This document shows, piece by piece, positions 32,097-39,984 of a DNA stretch of 64,000 nucleotides. Below the pieces are notes generated by a model. It searched no databases, was not told the DNA's origin, and saw only the letters and a program-made list of their open reading frames with translations. Origin of the DNA: JAGWBJ01 sp964291465 (GTDB lineage: Bacteria > Chloroflexota > Dehalococcoidia > Lucifugimonadales > JAGWBF01); the NCBI GenBank assembly GCA_964291465.2, contig OZ219931.1, forward strand, positions 86,949 through 150,948. The letters are read 5' to 3'. Numbering within the stretch: position 1 is the first letter of the stretch; every line of letters begins with the position of its first letter. The position numbers and the translations under genes were made by a program.

Positions 32097-32328
32097 CGGG
32101 CATACTCCTCAGGGCGCTGGGGTATCCTCGAGACTCATAGGGCGGGACCGTGGCGAACGGCTGCTCCAGAGCAAGGCATGGAGTGGGTCGACCTTTCGAG
32201 GGGTGGGGCCCGGTGGAGTGTCCATGGCGGCTCCTCTCCCGGCTTCCGGGAATGGGGCGGGACTGGGACGGAGCTGAGGGGGTTGCCGCGGCGGGCGGGC
32301 GCCCGCCGCCCGTTACGTCGGTGGCCCC

Positions 32329-32370
32329 TATTTGGGTGGTCCCTATTTGGGTGGCCCGTTATTTGGGTGG
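32329..32370 (-). repeat. Three copies of a gene 3' end, CCACCCAAATAR
   Basis: TATTTGGGTGG occurs at 32329-32339, 32344-32354 and 32360-32370. Read on the minus strand each copy is CCACCCAAATA followed by A or G, i.e. Pro-Pro-Lys and a stop codon in the frame of the AtzG/GatC-like gene; the first copy met by the ribosome is the real 3' end of that gene. Confidence 0.7.
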
Positions 32371-32541
32371 GATTATTATGGGGAGGGGCTCGACGTCTTC
32401 CAGGCCCGGGGGGTTTATGTTGTCCAGGGCCTCCAGGATGGCGTTGAGGCTGTAGGTCACTTCCGTCAGCTCGGGGTCCTGGATCTCCAGGCCAACCGCG
32501 TGGCCCAGGGCTACTACCTCTTCCTTGGTCAGGTCAGCCAT
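32359..32541 (-). CDS. AtzG/GatC-like small protein
   Basis: A 60-residue protein, MADLTKEEVVALGHAVGLEI then ELTEVTYSLNAILEALDNI and PGLEDVEPLPIIIPP. The layout, a short helical N-terminus, a longer helix and an extended PLP-containing tail, resembles GatC and the AtzG-type small subunits that wrap around amidases. GGAGG lies five bases before the ATG. No amidase is adjacent; the only amidase in the window is at 45.2 kb on the other strand. It could partner that enzyme, an amidase elsewhere, or be unrelated. The 3' end is triplicated. Confidence 0.55.
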   Translation of the reverse strand: MADLTKEEVVALGHAVGLEIQDPELTEVTYSLNAILEALDNINPPGLEDVEPLPIIIPPK

Positions 32542-32630
32542 GTCGGCCTCCGGAGCCGCCCTGGATGTTCGTCCCGGTGTGCAGGTCGCTGGCGGCGGTG
32601 AGTGGATTATAGGACGCAACGCCGGGAGCG

Positions 32631-33632
32631 TCAACCGTTCCCGTCGCTGGCGGCGGGCCCAATCCGGTCCCAGTTGTCCCGGAACCAGGCCACCGTCCGC
32701 TCCAGGCCCTCCTCCAGTGACGTGGCCGGGTCGTAGCCCGCCAGCGTCCTTGCCCTGGAGATGTCTGCCCAGCGCCTGCTCTTCTTGTCCCAGTCCCGCC
32801 TGGGGAGGTGGCGGACTCCCGCCCCGTTGCCCGTGAGCCGGTTGACGGCTTCGGCCAGGTCGGCGATGCGGGTCTCCCGGCCCGAGCCCAGGTTCACGGC
32901 ATGGCCTCCGGCGGCCGGGTAGAACCCCAGCCTGAGCAGCCCGTCGACGACGTCGCCCACGTAGGTGAAGTCTCGGGTCTCCTCGCCGGTGCCGGTGACC
33001 ATGAGGGGCAGGCCCGACATGGCCCGGTGGACGAAGTTGGGGATGACGTTGCGGTACCGGCCCGGCGCCTCGCCGGGGCCGTAGGAGTTGAACAGCCTGG
33101 GCTTTACCACCTCCAGGCCCCGGTGGAGGTGGAAGTAGTCGCAGTACATCTCCCCCAGCACCTTGGTGATCTGGTAGGGGGTCTCGTGGGGAAGGGACCC
33201 GGCGCTCTCCCCCAGGGGCAGGGGCGCGTCGGAGTCGTAGATGGAGCTGGAGGAGGCGAAGACGAACCGCTCCACACCGGCGGCCGCCGACCGCTGGAGC
33301 ATCCGCAGGGTCCCCATGCCGTTGACCGTCAGGTCCCGTTCCGGGTGCTCGACGGAGTTCTGGTTGGCGAAGAGGGCGGCCAGGTGGAACACCAAGCTTG
33401 GCTCCCTCCGGAAGACCTCGTCCAGCCCGGCCTCGTCGACCACGTCCCCATGCACGAAGAGGATGGACGGGTCCTCGGGGAGGTTCCACCGGGGCGCCGA
33501 GGAGAGGTCGTCCAGGACGATGACCGCGGCCCCAAGCCCGGCCAGGGCCCGGGAGAGGTTGGACCCGATGGAGCCCGCGCCGCCTGTTACCAGCACCGTC
33601 CTGCCCCGGTAGTGGTCCAGGTGCTCCGGCAT
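32631..33632 (-). CDS. NAD-dependent epimerase/dehydratase (extended SDR)
   Basis: A 333-residue extended short-chain dehydrogenase of the nucleotide-sugar type. The cofactor motif is VLVTGGAGSIGSNL (GxxGxxG) with Asp41/Asp42 ending the second strand, which indicates NAD(H). Catalytic Ser is in VFASSSSIYDS, Tyr153 and Lys157 in YQITK. Downstream blocks KPRLFNSYGPGEAPGRYRNVIPNF and RDFTYVGDVVDGL are as in UDP-glucose 4-epimerase and related enzymes. It probably makes a sugar nucleotide for the polysaccharide locus. ATG 33632 is eight bases after the stop of the fused dehydrogenase gene. Confidence 0.9.
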   Translation of the reverse strand: MPEHLDHYRGRTVLVTGGAGSIGSNLSRALAGLGAAVIVLDDLSSAPRWNLPEDPSILFVHGDVVDEAGLDEVFRREPSLVFHLAALFANQNSVEHPERDLTVNGMGTLRMLQRSAAAGVERFVFASSSSIYDSDAPLPLGESAGSLPHETPYQITKVLGEMYCDYFHLHRGLEVVKPRLFNSYGPGEAPGRYRNVIPNFVHRAMSGLPLMVTGTGEETRDFTYVGDVVDGLLRLGFYPAAGGHAVNLGSGRETRIADLAEAVNRLTGNGAGVRHLPRRDWDKKSRRWADISRARTLAGYDPATSLEEGLERTVAWFRDNWDRIGPAASDGNG

Positions 33633-33640
33633 CCCGGTCT

Positions 33641-35830
33641 CTACCCCTCCAGCCCCGGCTCTACGGGCCGGGACAGGCGCAGGGACTGCTGGGCGGCGAA
33701 GGTCGTCAGAGTCGTGGCGACGTACCCCTGGAAGGTCCCGTCCAGGGGCCGGCCCTCCACCAGCGACTTGGCAAGGCCTCGCACCTCCGAGGCGTGGCCC
33801 CAGTCTGGGCCGGTGCGCAGCTTCATCCTGCGGGTGCGGCCCCGGTGCGTGTAGCTCGCGGCGCGAAAGTTGTCTATGACGCCCACGGCCCCGCCGCCGA
33901 ACACCTCGATGCGCTCCTTGGGGTAGCCCTTGTCCCCGCCGGCCGCGTAGCTGATGGACGCTATGCCGCCGTCGGCCATCTTCAGGGTGATCGCCACGTT
34001 GTCGGTGACGTCGTACCCCGCCGAGGAGAGGGACTCGGCGTGGACCCGGACGGCGTGGGAGCCGGTGAGGAGCTGGACAAGGTCCACGAAATGGCACACC
34101 TCCCCGATTATGCGTCCCCCGCCCTCCTCCGGGTCGTACGTCCAGTGGTCCGGGGGAAGAGGGCCCGCGTTCACCGTGTAGTGGACGGACATGGGCTCCC
34201 CGCACCGGGAGAACCGGTCCCTCAGCCATCGGACTGTTGCGGAGTAGCGGCGGTTGAACCCTACCATGAGGACCGGCGGCCTGTCCGTGTCCCTGGAGGC
34301 CCGGTAGGCTTCCTCCACCCGGGCAAGCTGTCCCCGGTCCAGGGCCAGGGGCTTCTCCACGAAGACGTGCTTCCCCGCCTCCAGGCAATCGGCGGCCATG
34401 GCGGCGTGGGAGCCGTGGCGAGTCAGCACGAACACCAGGTCCACCTCGGGGTCCTGGACGACCTCCCGGTAGTCGGTGGCGCAGTAGTCGAACCCGGACC
34501 GCTGTGCGGCGTGCCGGGCGCTCAGCCCCGTGGACGCCGCGATGCCCCTCAGCGTCAGTCCGGGGGTCTTCTTAAGCGCCGGGAGCATCGTGCTCCTGGC
34601 GAACAGCCCTCCGCCGATGACCCCCACCCCAAGCCCTGCCTTGGGGGACGGGGAGCGTGCCTTCTCCAGGCCCAGGCGGACCCTCCGGGAGGTCGGGCCC
34701 GAGGGCCCCTGTTCGGGGTAGGTCAGGACCACTCCGATGTAAGGCTCTTCCCCTTCCAGGATCAGGCGGTAGGCGTCCTGGGCCCGGTCGAGCGGGAACC
34801 GGTGGGTTATCAGGTCGTCGACGCGCACTCTGCCGTCCTCCAGGAGCCTGAGAAACTCCCCGATGTTCCGTCCCGCCGTCCACCTGGCGTAGCCGATGGG
34901 GTAGTCCAGGCCCTTGGCTGTGTAGGCGGGGTCGTAGACTCCGGGCCCCCACGCCCGGGAGACGACCAGCTCCAGCTCCTTGTCGTAGAACGCCCGGCGG
35001 GGCACCTCCAGCCCCACCTGTCCGGTGGCGACGATGCGCCCCTTCTCGCGGCACAGCTCGGCCGCCTGCTCCAGGGGCTCGTTGCTGTCCGACGAGGCCA
35101 TCACTATCACCGCGTCCACGCCCTTGCCCGTGGTGGCCCTGTGGCACGTCGCGGCCAGCTCCCCGTAGTCGGTGGCGGCAGACTCGGCGCCTCGGCCCAG
35201 GGCCATCTCCGCCCGCCGGGGGTCGATGTCCATGCCGATGACGTGGCATCCGGCGGCCTTCAGCACCTGCACGGCGATCTGGCCCAACAGTCCCAGGCCC
35301 AGCACGACCGCCGTGTCCCCCAGGCCCACGTGGGCCAGGCGCACCGCCTCCAGGGCGATGCCCCCCAGGGCGACAAAGGCCGCCGACTCCGCCTGTACGC
35401 CGCCGGGAATCCTGGCGCACAGGTTCGCCGGCACCGACGCCACCTCCTGGTGCGCGGCGTACCCCTGGCCGGTGCAGGCTACCCGGTCGCCCACGGCGAG
35501 GCCGTCGACCCCCTCACCCACCTCCACGACGACACCAGCTGAGGAGTAGCCCAAAGCCACGGGGACGTCCAGCCTTCCCATGGCCTGGCGCCAGGCCTCC
35601 AGCACGCCGTCGGCCTTTGCCTTGGCGATGACCCGCTTCACCAGGTCGGGACGGGCCATGGCCTTGCCCAGGAGGGACTTGTGGGCCAGCTCGATCATCG
35701 ACCTCTCGGTGCCACTGCTGACCAGCGACGCCGTGGTGCGCACCAGCACCTGCCCGCGCCCCGGCAGTCCCACGGGGACCACGTCGACGCTGAGCCGCCC
35801 CGTCCGGTAGTTTTGCGATACCTGTCTCAT
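33641..35830 (-). CDS. Fused zinc-type alcohol dehydrogenase-like and GFO/IDH/MocA oxidoreductase
   Basis: A 729-residue two-domain protein. Residues about 1-375 form a medium-chain dehydrogenase (SLVSSGTERSMIELAHKSL, ALGYSSAGVVVEVGEGVDGL, GDRVAC, AVVLGLGLLGQIAVQVLKAAG, with the Rossmann motif GLGLLG). Residues about 400-725 form a GFO/IDH/MocA domain (VGVIGGGLFARSTMLPAL, HVFVEKPLAL, GFNRRYSATVRWLRDRF, GEVCHFVDLV). Such fusions are typical of polysaccharide loci and probably act on sugar nucleotides, but the reaction is not established. The usual structural and catalytic zinc Cys clusters are not evident in the first domain. The C-terminal end is eight bases from the SDR gene. Confidence 0.88.
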   Translation of the reverse strand: MRQVSQNYRTGRLSVDVVPVGLPGRGQVLVRTTASLVSSGTERSMIELAHKSLLGKAMARPDLVKRVIAKAKADGVLEAWRQAMGRLDVPVALGYSSAGVVVEVGEGVDGLAVGDRVACTGQGYAAHQEVASVPANLCARIPGGVQAESAAFVALGGIALEAVRLAHVGLGDTAVVLGLGLLGQIAVQVLKAAGCHVIGMDIDPRRAEMALGRGAESAATDYGELAATCHRATTGKGVDAVIVMASSDSNEPLEQAAELCREKGRIVATGQVGLEVPRRAFYDKELELVVSRAWGPGVYDPAYTAKGLDYPIGYARWTAGRNIGEFLRLLEDGRVRVDDLITHRFPLDRAQDAYRLILEGEEPYIGVVLTYPEQGPSGPTSRRVRLGLEKARSPSPKAGLGVGVIGGGLFARSTMLPALKKTPGLTLRGIAASTGLSARHAAQRSGFDYCATDYREVVQDPEVDLVFVLTRHGSHAAMAADCLEAGKHVFVEKPLALDRGQLARVEEAYRASRDTDRPPVLMVGFNRRYSATVRWLRDRFSRCGEPMSVHYTVNAGPLPPDHWTYDPEEGGGRIIGEVCHFVDLVQLLTGSHAVRVHAESLSSAGYDVTDNVAITLKMADGGIASISYAAGGDKGYPKERIEVFGGGAVGVIDNFRAASYTHRGRTRRMKLRTGPDWGHASEVRGLAKSLVEGRPLDGTFQGYVATTLTTFAAQQSLRLSRPVEPGLEG

Positions 35831-35976
35831 GGTCCCCTGCTGGAACGCTCCGCCGGGCCCGCCCTACCCGTTGGACCGGCGAACGCACCCATGATACCGT
35901 AGCCGCCGGGGAGGAGGCCAAGCTCCGGTGCCCGTGGATAAGGCTGGAAACGGGACGGGGCGCGGAGCATCGCCGG

Positions 35977-37245
35977 TCATGCGGCCTTGGCCCGGGCCGC
36001 GCGGCCCCTCCAGCCGGAGACTATCTCCTGAAAGCGGCCCTCCATCTCGGGCAGCAGCCTCCGGCGCTCGAACCGCTCCACGGCCGCGGTCCTCCCCGCC
36101 TCTCCCATGCGCCTGCGCAAGTCGGGGTCCCGCAGGCCCAGTATGGCCTGCGCCATCGCCTCGGGGTCCTGGGGCGCCACCACCACCCCGCACCCGGTCT
36201 GCCGCACCAGGTCGGCCGCCTCTCCCTCCAGGCCAGCCAGGACGGGACGCCCGGCGCTCATGTAGTTGAGCAGCTTGGTGGGGATGGTGCCCTGGCGGAA
36301 TGGGGCCCTGTTCAGGTGCGTCAGGAGCACGTCCGCGGCCGACGTGAAGGCGGACATGGCCGTCGCCGGCTTGGGCGGTATGAACAGGACGTTGTCCAGG
36401 CCCTGGTCCCCTGCCAGGGAGGCCAGCCTGTCCCGGTCCGCCCCGCCGCCTACGAACACCAGCAGCACGTCGTTCTCGCCCCGTTCCCTCAGCAGCCGGG
36501 CCGACTCCACGGCGGTGTCCAGCCCCTGGGGAAGGCTGATGTTGCCCGTGTACATGACGACCAGCCTGTCGCCGAACCCGTACTCCCGCCGGACCTCCTC
36601 GGCCTCGTGCGCGGCCGCCGGCCTGAAGAAGCACGTGTCCACCCACAGGGGATGCACCTCGGTCTTGGCCTCGGGGACGCCGGTCTCCACCACGTCCTCG
36701 CGCATCCGGTTGGAGTAGAAGTACAGGTAGTCGGCGGCGGAGTAGACGAACCGCTCCAGCCCCAGGGCCAGCCGGATGGCGGTCCGGCCCTTGAGGACGC
36801 CGAGATGGATCGGCTCCTGGGGCCACAGGTCGTGGACGTCGACCACCAGGGGCGCTCGAAACAGCCTGCTCAGCACGTACCCCGACACTCCTAGGAACAG
36901 GGGAGGCGAGTAGACGTAGACCAGGTCGGGCCGCCCTGACCTGACGCCGCCGTACATGGACGTCAGCATGAAGGACAGGTGGTTCTTCATGCGGGGCCAG
37001 AAGTCGCGCCTGGACCTGGGGATGAAGAGGAAGGTGCGCGCCACCTTCACGCCCCCCCGCGTCTCCTGGCGGTACAGGCGCCGCCGGTACCCGTCGTAGA
37101 CCACGCCGTCGGGGTAGTTGGGGAACCCCGTGACGACGGTAACCTCGTGGCCCTGCTCCGCTAGGTAGCCCGCCATCTCCGACACCTTCTGGGACGCCGA
37201 CGCCGGCTCCGGCGGGTAGTATTGGGTCAACAGAAGGAGTTTCAC
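35977..37245 (-). CDS. Glycosyltransferase family 4 (WbuB-like)
   Basis: A 422-residue GT-B glycosyltransferase. The N-terminal domain opens VKLLLLTQYYPPEPASASQKVSEMAGYLAEQGHEVTVVT (parts LLTQYYPPEPASASQ and LAEQGHEVTVVTGFPNYP); the C-terminal nucleotide-sugar domain has VVMYTGNISLPQGLDTAVESA, VLFIPPKP and GTIPTKLLNYMSAGRPVLA with EGEAADLV. This resembles WbuB-type enzymes that add acetamido sugars in O-antigen or capsule synthesis. Probably peripheral membrane on the cytoplasmic face. GTG 37245 overlaps the TGA of the upstream glycosyltransferase, so the two are coupled. Confidence 0.9.
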   Translation of the reverse strand: MKLLLLTQYYPPEPASASQKVSEMAGYLAEQGHEVTVVTGFPNYPDGVVYDGYRRRLYRQETRGGVKVARTFLFIPRSRRDFWPRMKNHLSFMLTSMYGGVRSGRPDLVYVYSPPLFLGVSGYVLSRLFRAPLVVDVHDLWPQEPIHLGVLKGRTAIRLALGLERFVYSAADYLYFYSNRMREDVVETGVPEAKTEVHPLWVDTCFFRPAAAHEAEEVRREYGFGDRLVVMYTGNISLPQGLDTAVESARLLRERGENDVLLVFVGGGADRDRLASLAGDQGLDNVLFIPPKPATAMSAFTSAADVLLTHLNRAPFRQGTIPTKLLNYMSAGRPVLAGLEGEAADLVRQTGCGVVVAPQDPEAMAQAILGLRDPDLRRRMGEAGRTAAVERFERRRLLPEMEGRFQEIVSGWRGRAARAKAA

Positions 37246-38402
37246 GCCCGGCCCGCCGCCTTCAGGGCCTGCCGGTACACCGCCTCGTGCGTGTCGGCGC
37301 ACCGGGCGGGCGAGAACATCTCGCGGACCCGTTCCCTACCCCGCGACCCGATGGACGCCGCGTGCTCCCGGTCCTCCAGCAGCGACATGACCGCCGCGGC
37401 GATGGCCTCGGGGTCCTTGGGCCTTACCAGGATGCCCGTCTCCCCGTCCTGGACGATCTCGGGAATGCCCCCCACCTCCGACGCGACCACAGGCAGCCCC
37501 GCGGCAAGTCCCTCGGCTATTGCTATGCCGAAGGACTCGGAGACGGACGGCTGCACCAGGACGTCGGCGGCGTGGAGGATGTCCGTAACGTCGGAGCGAA
37601 ACCCCGTGAAGACCATCGCGTCTTCGAGACCCAGCGCCCGGGCCTCGTCGTGAAGGAGGCCCGCGTACTTCGTGCGTCCCTCGAGGGTCTGCCCCACGAC
37701 TGCGAACCGGGCCTCGGGAAACCGCTCCTTGACCACGGCGGCGGCCCGCACGAAATACATGTGGCCCTTGGCCGGGTACAGGTTGCCCACGGTGACGATC
37801 ATCGGCGAGCTCTCAGGGATGCCCAGTTCGCCGCGCACCCAGCCGCGGGTCCCGGCCTCGGCTGGGCCGCGGACGTCGATGGGGGGGTACAGGGCTTCGA
37901 CGGGCCTGTGGAACACGTCTCCCTGGGAGCCCATGTACTCCCGGCCCATCTCCACGGACGACGCGGCCACCACGTGGGGGACCAAGTAGACCAGGGGCTT
38001 GAAGCTCTTCCAGACAAGGGGGTAGGGCATCCCGTTGATGTGCCACACTACCCCGCAGCCCGCCAGCCTACCGGCGACGGCCCCCTGCACGTGAGTGACG
38101 TCGTGCTGGTGTACCACGGAGATGCCCTCGTCCCGAATCAGCCGGACCACCCTTCGAATCGAGCCCCAGAGGTGCGCCAGCCATCCCAGGTGGGAGAGGG
38201 GGTTGGCCGTCGCCCGGGGCCTCCTCATACCCGGGACCCGGTGGTGCTGGACCCCGGCTTCCTCCAGCATCTGCCCGAACGCCCCGGTGCCCTGGGGGAT
38301 GGCCACCACCGTTTCCACTCCTCTGTGCTTCAGCGCCGCCGCCATCCTCAGTATCCGCATCTGGGGACCGCCGACCCGGTCCTCGGCAATGACGTTCAGC
38401 AC
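37242..38402 (-). CDS. Glycosyltransferase family 4
   Basis: A 386-residue GT-B enzyme. The start VLNVIAEDRVGGPQMRILRMAAAL has the glycine loop of the acceptor domain; the donor domain has PMIVTVGNLYPAKGHMYFVRA, VFTGFRSDVTDILHAADVLVQPS, and ESFGIAIAEGLAAGLPVVASEVGGIPEIVQDG with the conserved E-x7-E. Donor and acceptor are unknown. The GTG start is preceded by AAGGAG about 13 bases upstream, inside the end of the previous gene; the stop overlaps the next gene. Belongs to the run of four glycosyltransferases of the polysaccharide locus. Confidence 0.92.
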   Translation of the reverse strand: MLNVIAEDRVGGPQMRILRMAAALKHRGVETVVAIPQGTGAFGQMLEEAGVQHHRVPGMRRPRATANPLSHLGWLAHLWGSIRRVVRLIRDEGISVVHQHDVTHVQGAVAGRLAGCGVVWHINGMPYPLVWKSFKPLVYLVPHVVAASSVEMGREYMGSQGDVFHRPVEALYPPIDVRGPAEAGTRGWVRGELGIPESSPMIVTVGNLYPAKGHMYFVRAAAVVKERFPEARFAVVGQTLEGRTKYAGLLHDEARALGLEDAMVFTGFRSDVTDILHAADVLVQPSVSESFGIAIAEGLAAGLPVVASEVGGIPEIVQDGETGILVRPKDPEAIAAAVMSLLEDREHAASIGSRGRERVREMFSPARCADTHEAVYRQALKAAGRA

Positions 38403-38409
38403 CCTCAGG

Positions 38410-39675
38410 CTATTTCTCCTTCAGCTCTCGTACGAGCTGCAGGTATTGCCGTGCGCTCTCGCTCCAGCTCCCCATGGACTCTACCCGCCGTCGGCCGTTC
38501 TCGCCCATCCGTGCCCGCTCCTTCTCATCTCGAAGCAGGCGCAGAATGGCGCTTCCCACGGCGTCGGCGTCGGACGGAGGAACCAGGAGGCCCGTCTCGC
38601 CGTGGGCCACCGCCTCGGGGACGCCCATCACGTTGCACCCGACCACGGGTCTCCCGAAGGCCCCGGCCTCGGCGAACACCAGGCCGAACCCTTCTACGGC
38701 GGACGGCATGGCGAACACGTCGCAGGCATCGTACAGGGCGAACTTCTCGGACTCGGACACCGTCCCCAGAAACGTGACCGCGCCTCGCAATCCAGGCGAC
38801 AGCACTGCTTCGACCGTGCGCTCGAGCTCGACCCTGTACGGCCCGTCGCCTGCCACGACGTAGTGGGCGTCCGGGTACTCGGCAAGGACTCGAGGCATGG
38901 CGCCCATGACCCACTGGATGCCCTTGCTCTCCGACAGCCTGGCAACCGTGAGGATGACGGGACGGTGGCCGCTGGGATATCCGCGTTCTCTCAGGGAGCC
39001 CATCGCCTCGTGGACCCGGGTGGCATCTTCTCGCCAGGCATCCACGGCGTCGATGTCGACAGCGTTGGGAATGACGGTAGTGCGGACGCGTTTCGAGCGT
39101 GCGAAATTGGTCACGTCGGCCTCGGTGGCGCTGGACACGCAGACGTTCACGTTTGCCAGTCGCAGACTGAGGTGCAAGAGCCACTTGCGCCAGCTCCGGG
39201 TCAAGCCCGAACCCATGTAGCGGGGCATGTGATGAACAATGTGGATAACGGGAACGCGGGCCGCCTTGGCCACTAGGCAGCACGCTGGGACCATGGACGG
39301 TGACTGATTGGCGACTATGTATTCGGCCCGCCTCCGGCGAAGTGCATGATACAGGTCCCACACAAAGCGGAGCCGTCCCAACACGGGGTATGGGCTGGTC
39401 CAACGCCCCGAACCCAGAAACTGGCCATGGATGCGCTCGATGGGATAGCCGCAGGTGGCCTCGAACCACTCCATCTCCCGGGGTTCCGGGCACCGACTGT
39501 AGTGGGTAGGATGGGGACAGGACACGGTGACGAAAGTGATGTCTTCGCCCAGTCTGGTCAGATGTCTCGTTACCTGGTGGGCGTGCACCTCCCCTCCGCC
39601 AAGGTGGGAGCCGCACAGGTAGGACGCCATCAATCCAGCGCCCACGGACGCCTCCAACCTTGCTCTGGCCGGCAT
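38410..39675 (-). CDS. Glycosyltransferase family 4
   Basis: A GT-B enzyme of 421 residues from ATG 39675. SHLGGGEVHAHQVTRHLTRLG is the N-terminal glycine-rich acceptor motif; the donor side has PVILTVARLSESKGIQWVMGAMP, HYVVAGDGPYRVELE, VTFLGTVSESEKFALYDACDVFAMPS and EGFGLVFAEAGAFGRPVVGCNVMGVPEAV with the E-x7-E pair. A start at ATG 39630 (MASYLCGSH) would place the glycine loop nearer the N-terminus, as in relatives; no clear ribosome binding site decides this. Codon usage is less GC-biased than in the downstream genes. Upstream is a 309-base gap with a perfect palindrome. Confidence 0.9.
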   Translation of the reverse strand: MPARARLEASVGAGLMASYLCGSHLGGGEVHAHQVTRHLTRLGEDITFVTVSCPHPTHYSRCPEPREMEWFEATCGYPIERIHGQFLGSGRWTSPYPVLGRLRFVWDLYHALRRRRAEYIVANQSPSMVPACCLVAKAARVPVIHIVHHMPRYMGSGLTRSWRKWLLHLSLRLANVNVCVSSATEADVTNFARSKRVRTTVIPNAVDIDAVDAWREDATRVHEAMGSLRERGYPSGHRPVILTVARLSESKGIQWVMGAMPRVLAEYPDAHYVVAGDGPYRVELERTVEAVLSPGLRGAVTFLGTVSESEKFALYDACDVFAMPSAVEGFGLVFAEAGAFGRPVVGCNVMGVPEAVAHGETGLLVPPSDADAVGSAILRLLRDEKERARMGENGRRRVESMGSWSESARQYLQLVRELKEK

Positions 39676-39984
39676 GCCCAGCCCATCAAGTGCTTTGGCC
39701 CCCTCCCGATCATCATGTTCTCAGAGACGAGGCCCCTTGCCAGGAGCGCCGGGGAAGAATTGTTCCTCCGGAGGAACAATTAAGGGACAATTCGGTCACG
39801 GGTGCGAAGAGCCTCCAGCACCTCGTTGGGTACCGCCGCCCACCAGTGTCCATAGGGGGAATTGACCCGTTGGCGTGTGTCACCAGGGTATCAGTCTGGG
39901 GAGCGACTCTCGGGCCTGTCAAGGGAGGTGTGTCATTGGCCTTCGTGGTGCGGTCGGCTAACGGATTGTGGGATATACGAATCC
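39676..39984. other. Intergenic region inside the glycosyltransferase run
   Basis: The 309 bases contain no convincing gene. They hold one perfect 24-bp palindrome (39758-39781) followed by a further copy of the half GGGACAATT (39784-39792). Minus-strand TTGACA (complement near 39918) exists but has no well-spaced -10. This is the longest gap inside the polysaccharide locus and interrupts otherwise tightly packed genes. Confidence 0.6.
39758..39781. repeat. Perfect 24-bp palindrome
   Basis: AATTGTTCCTCC (39758-39769) is followed immediately by its exact reverse complement GGAGGAACAATT (39770-39781). As RNA it gives a ten-base-pair stem with a CCGG loop; there is no U-tract on either side. 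It could be a terminator, a protein-binding dyad, or the scar of a mobile element. Confidence 0.7.

Noticed and set aside
32292..32310. GC-rich inverted repeat GGCGGGC/GCCCGCC as a terminator
   Set aside because: There is no loop of usable size in the perfect part and no T-run on either strand, and such G/C-only dyads are frequent by chance at this composition.
32150..32455. A 101-codon plus-strand frame containing IWVVPIWV
   Set aside because: The repeated residues come from the TATTTGGGTGG DNA repeat at the end of the minus-strand small gene; no ribosome binding site or family match.
32631..34388. A 585-codon protein extending the SDR epimerase upstream
   Set aside because: The extra N-terminal part is antisense-like overlap with the fused dehydrogenase gene; homology to SDR proteins begins just after ATG 33632.
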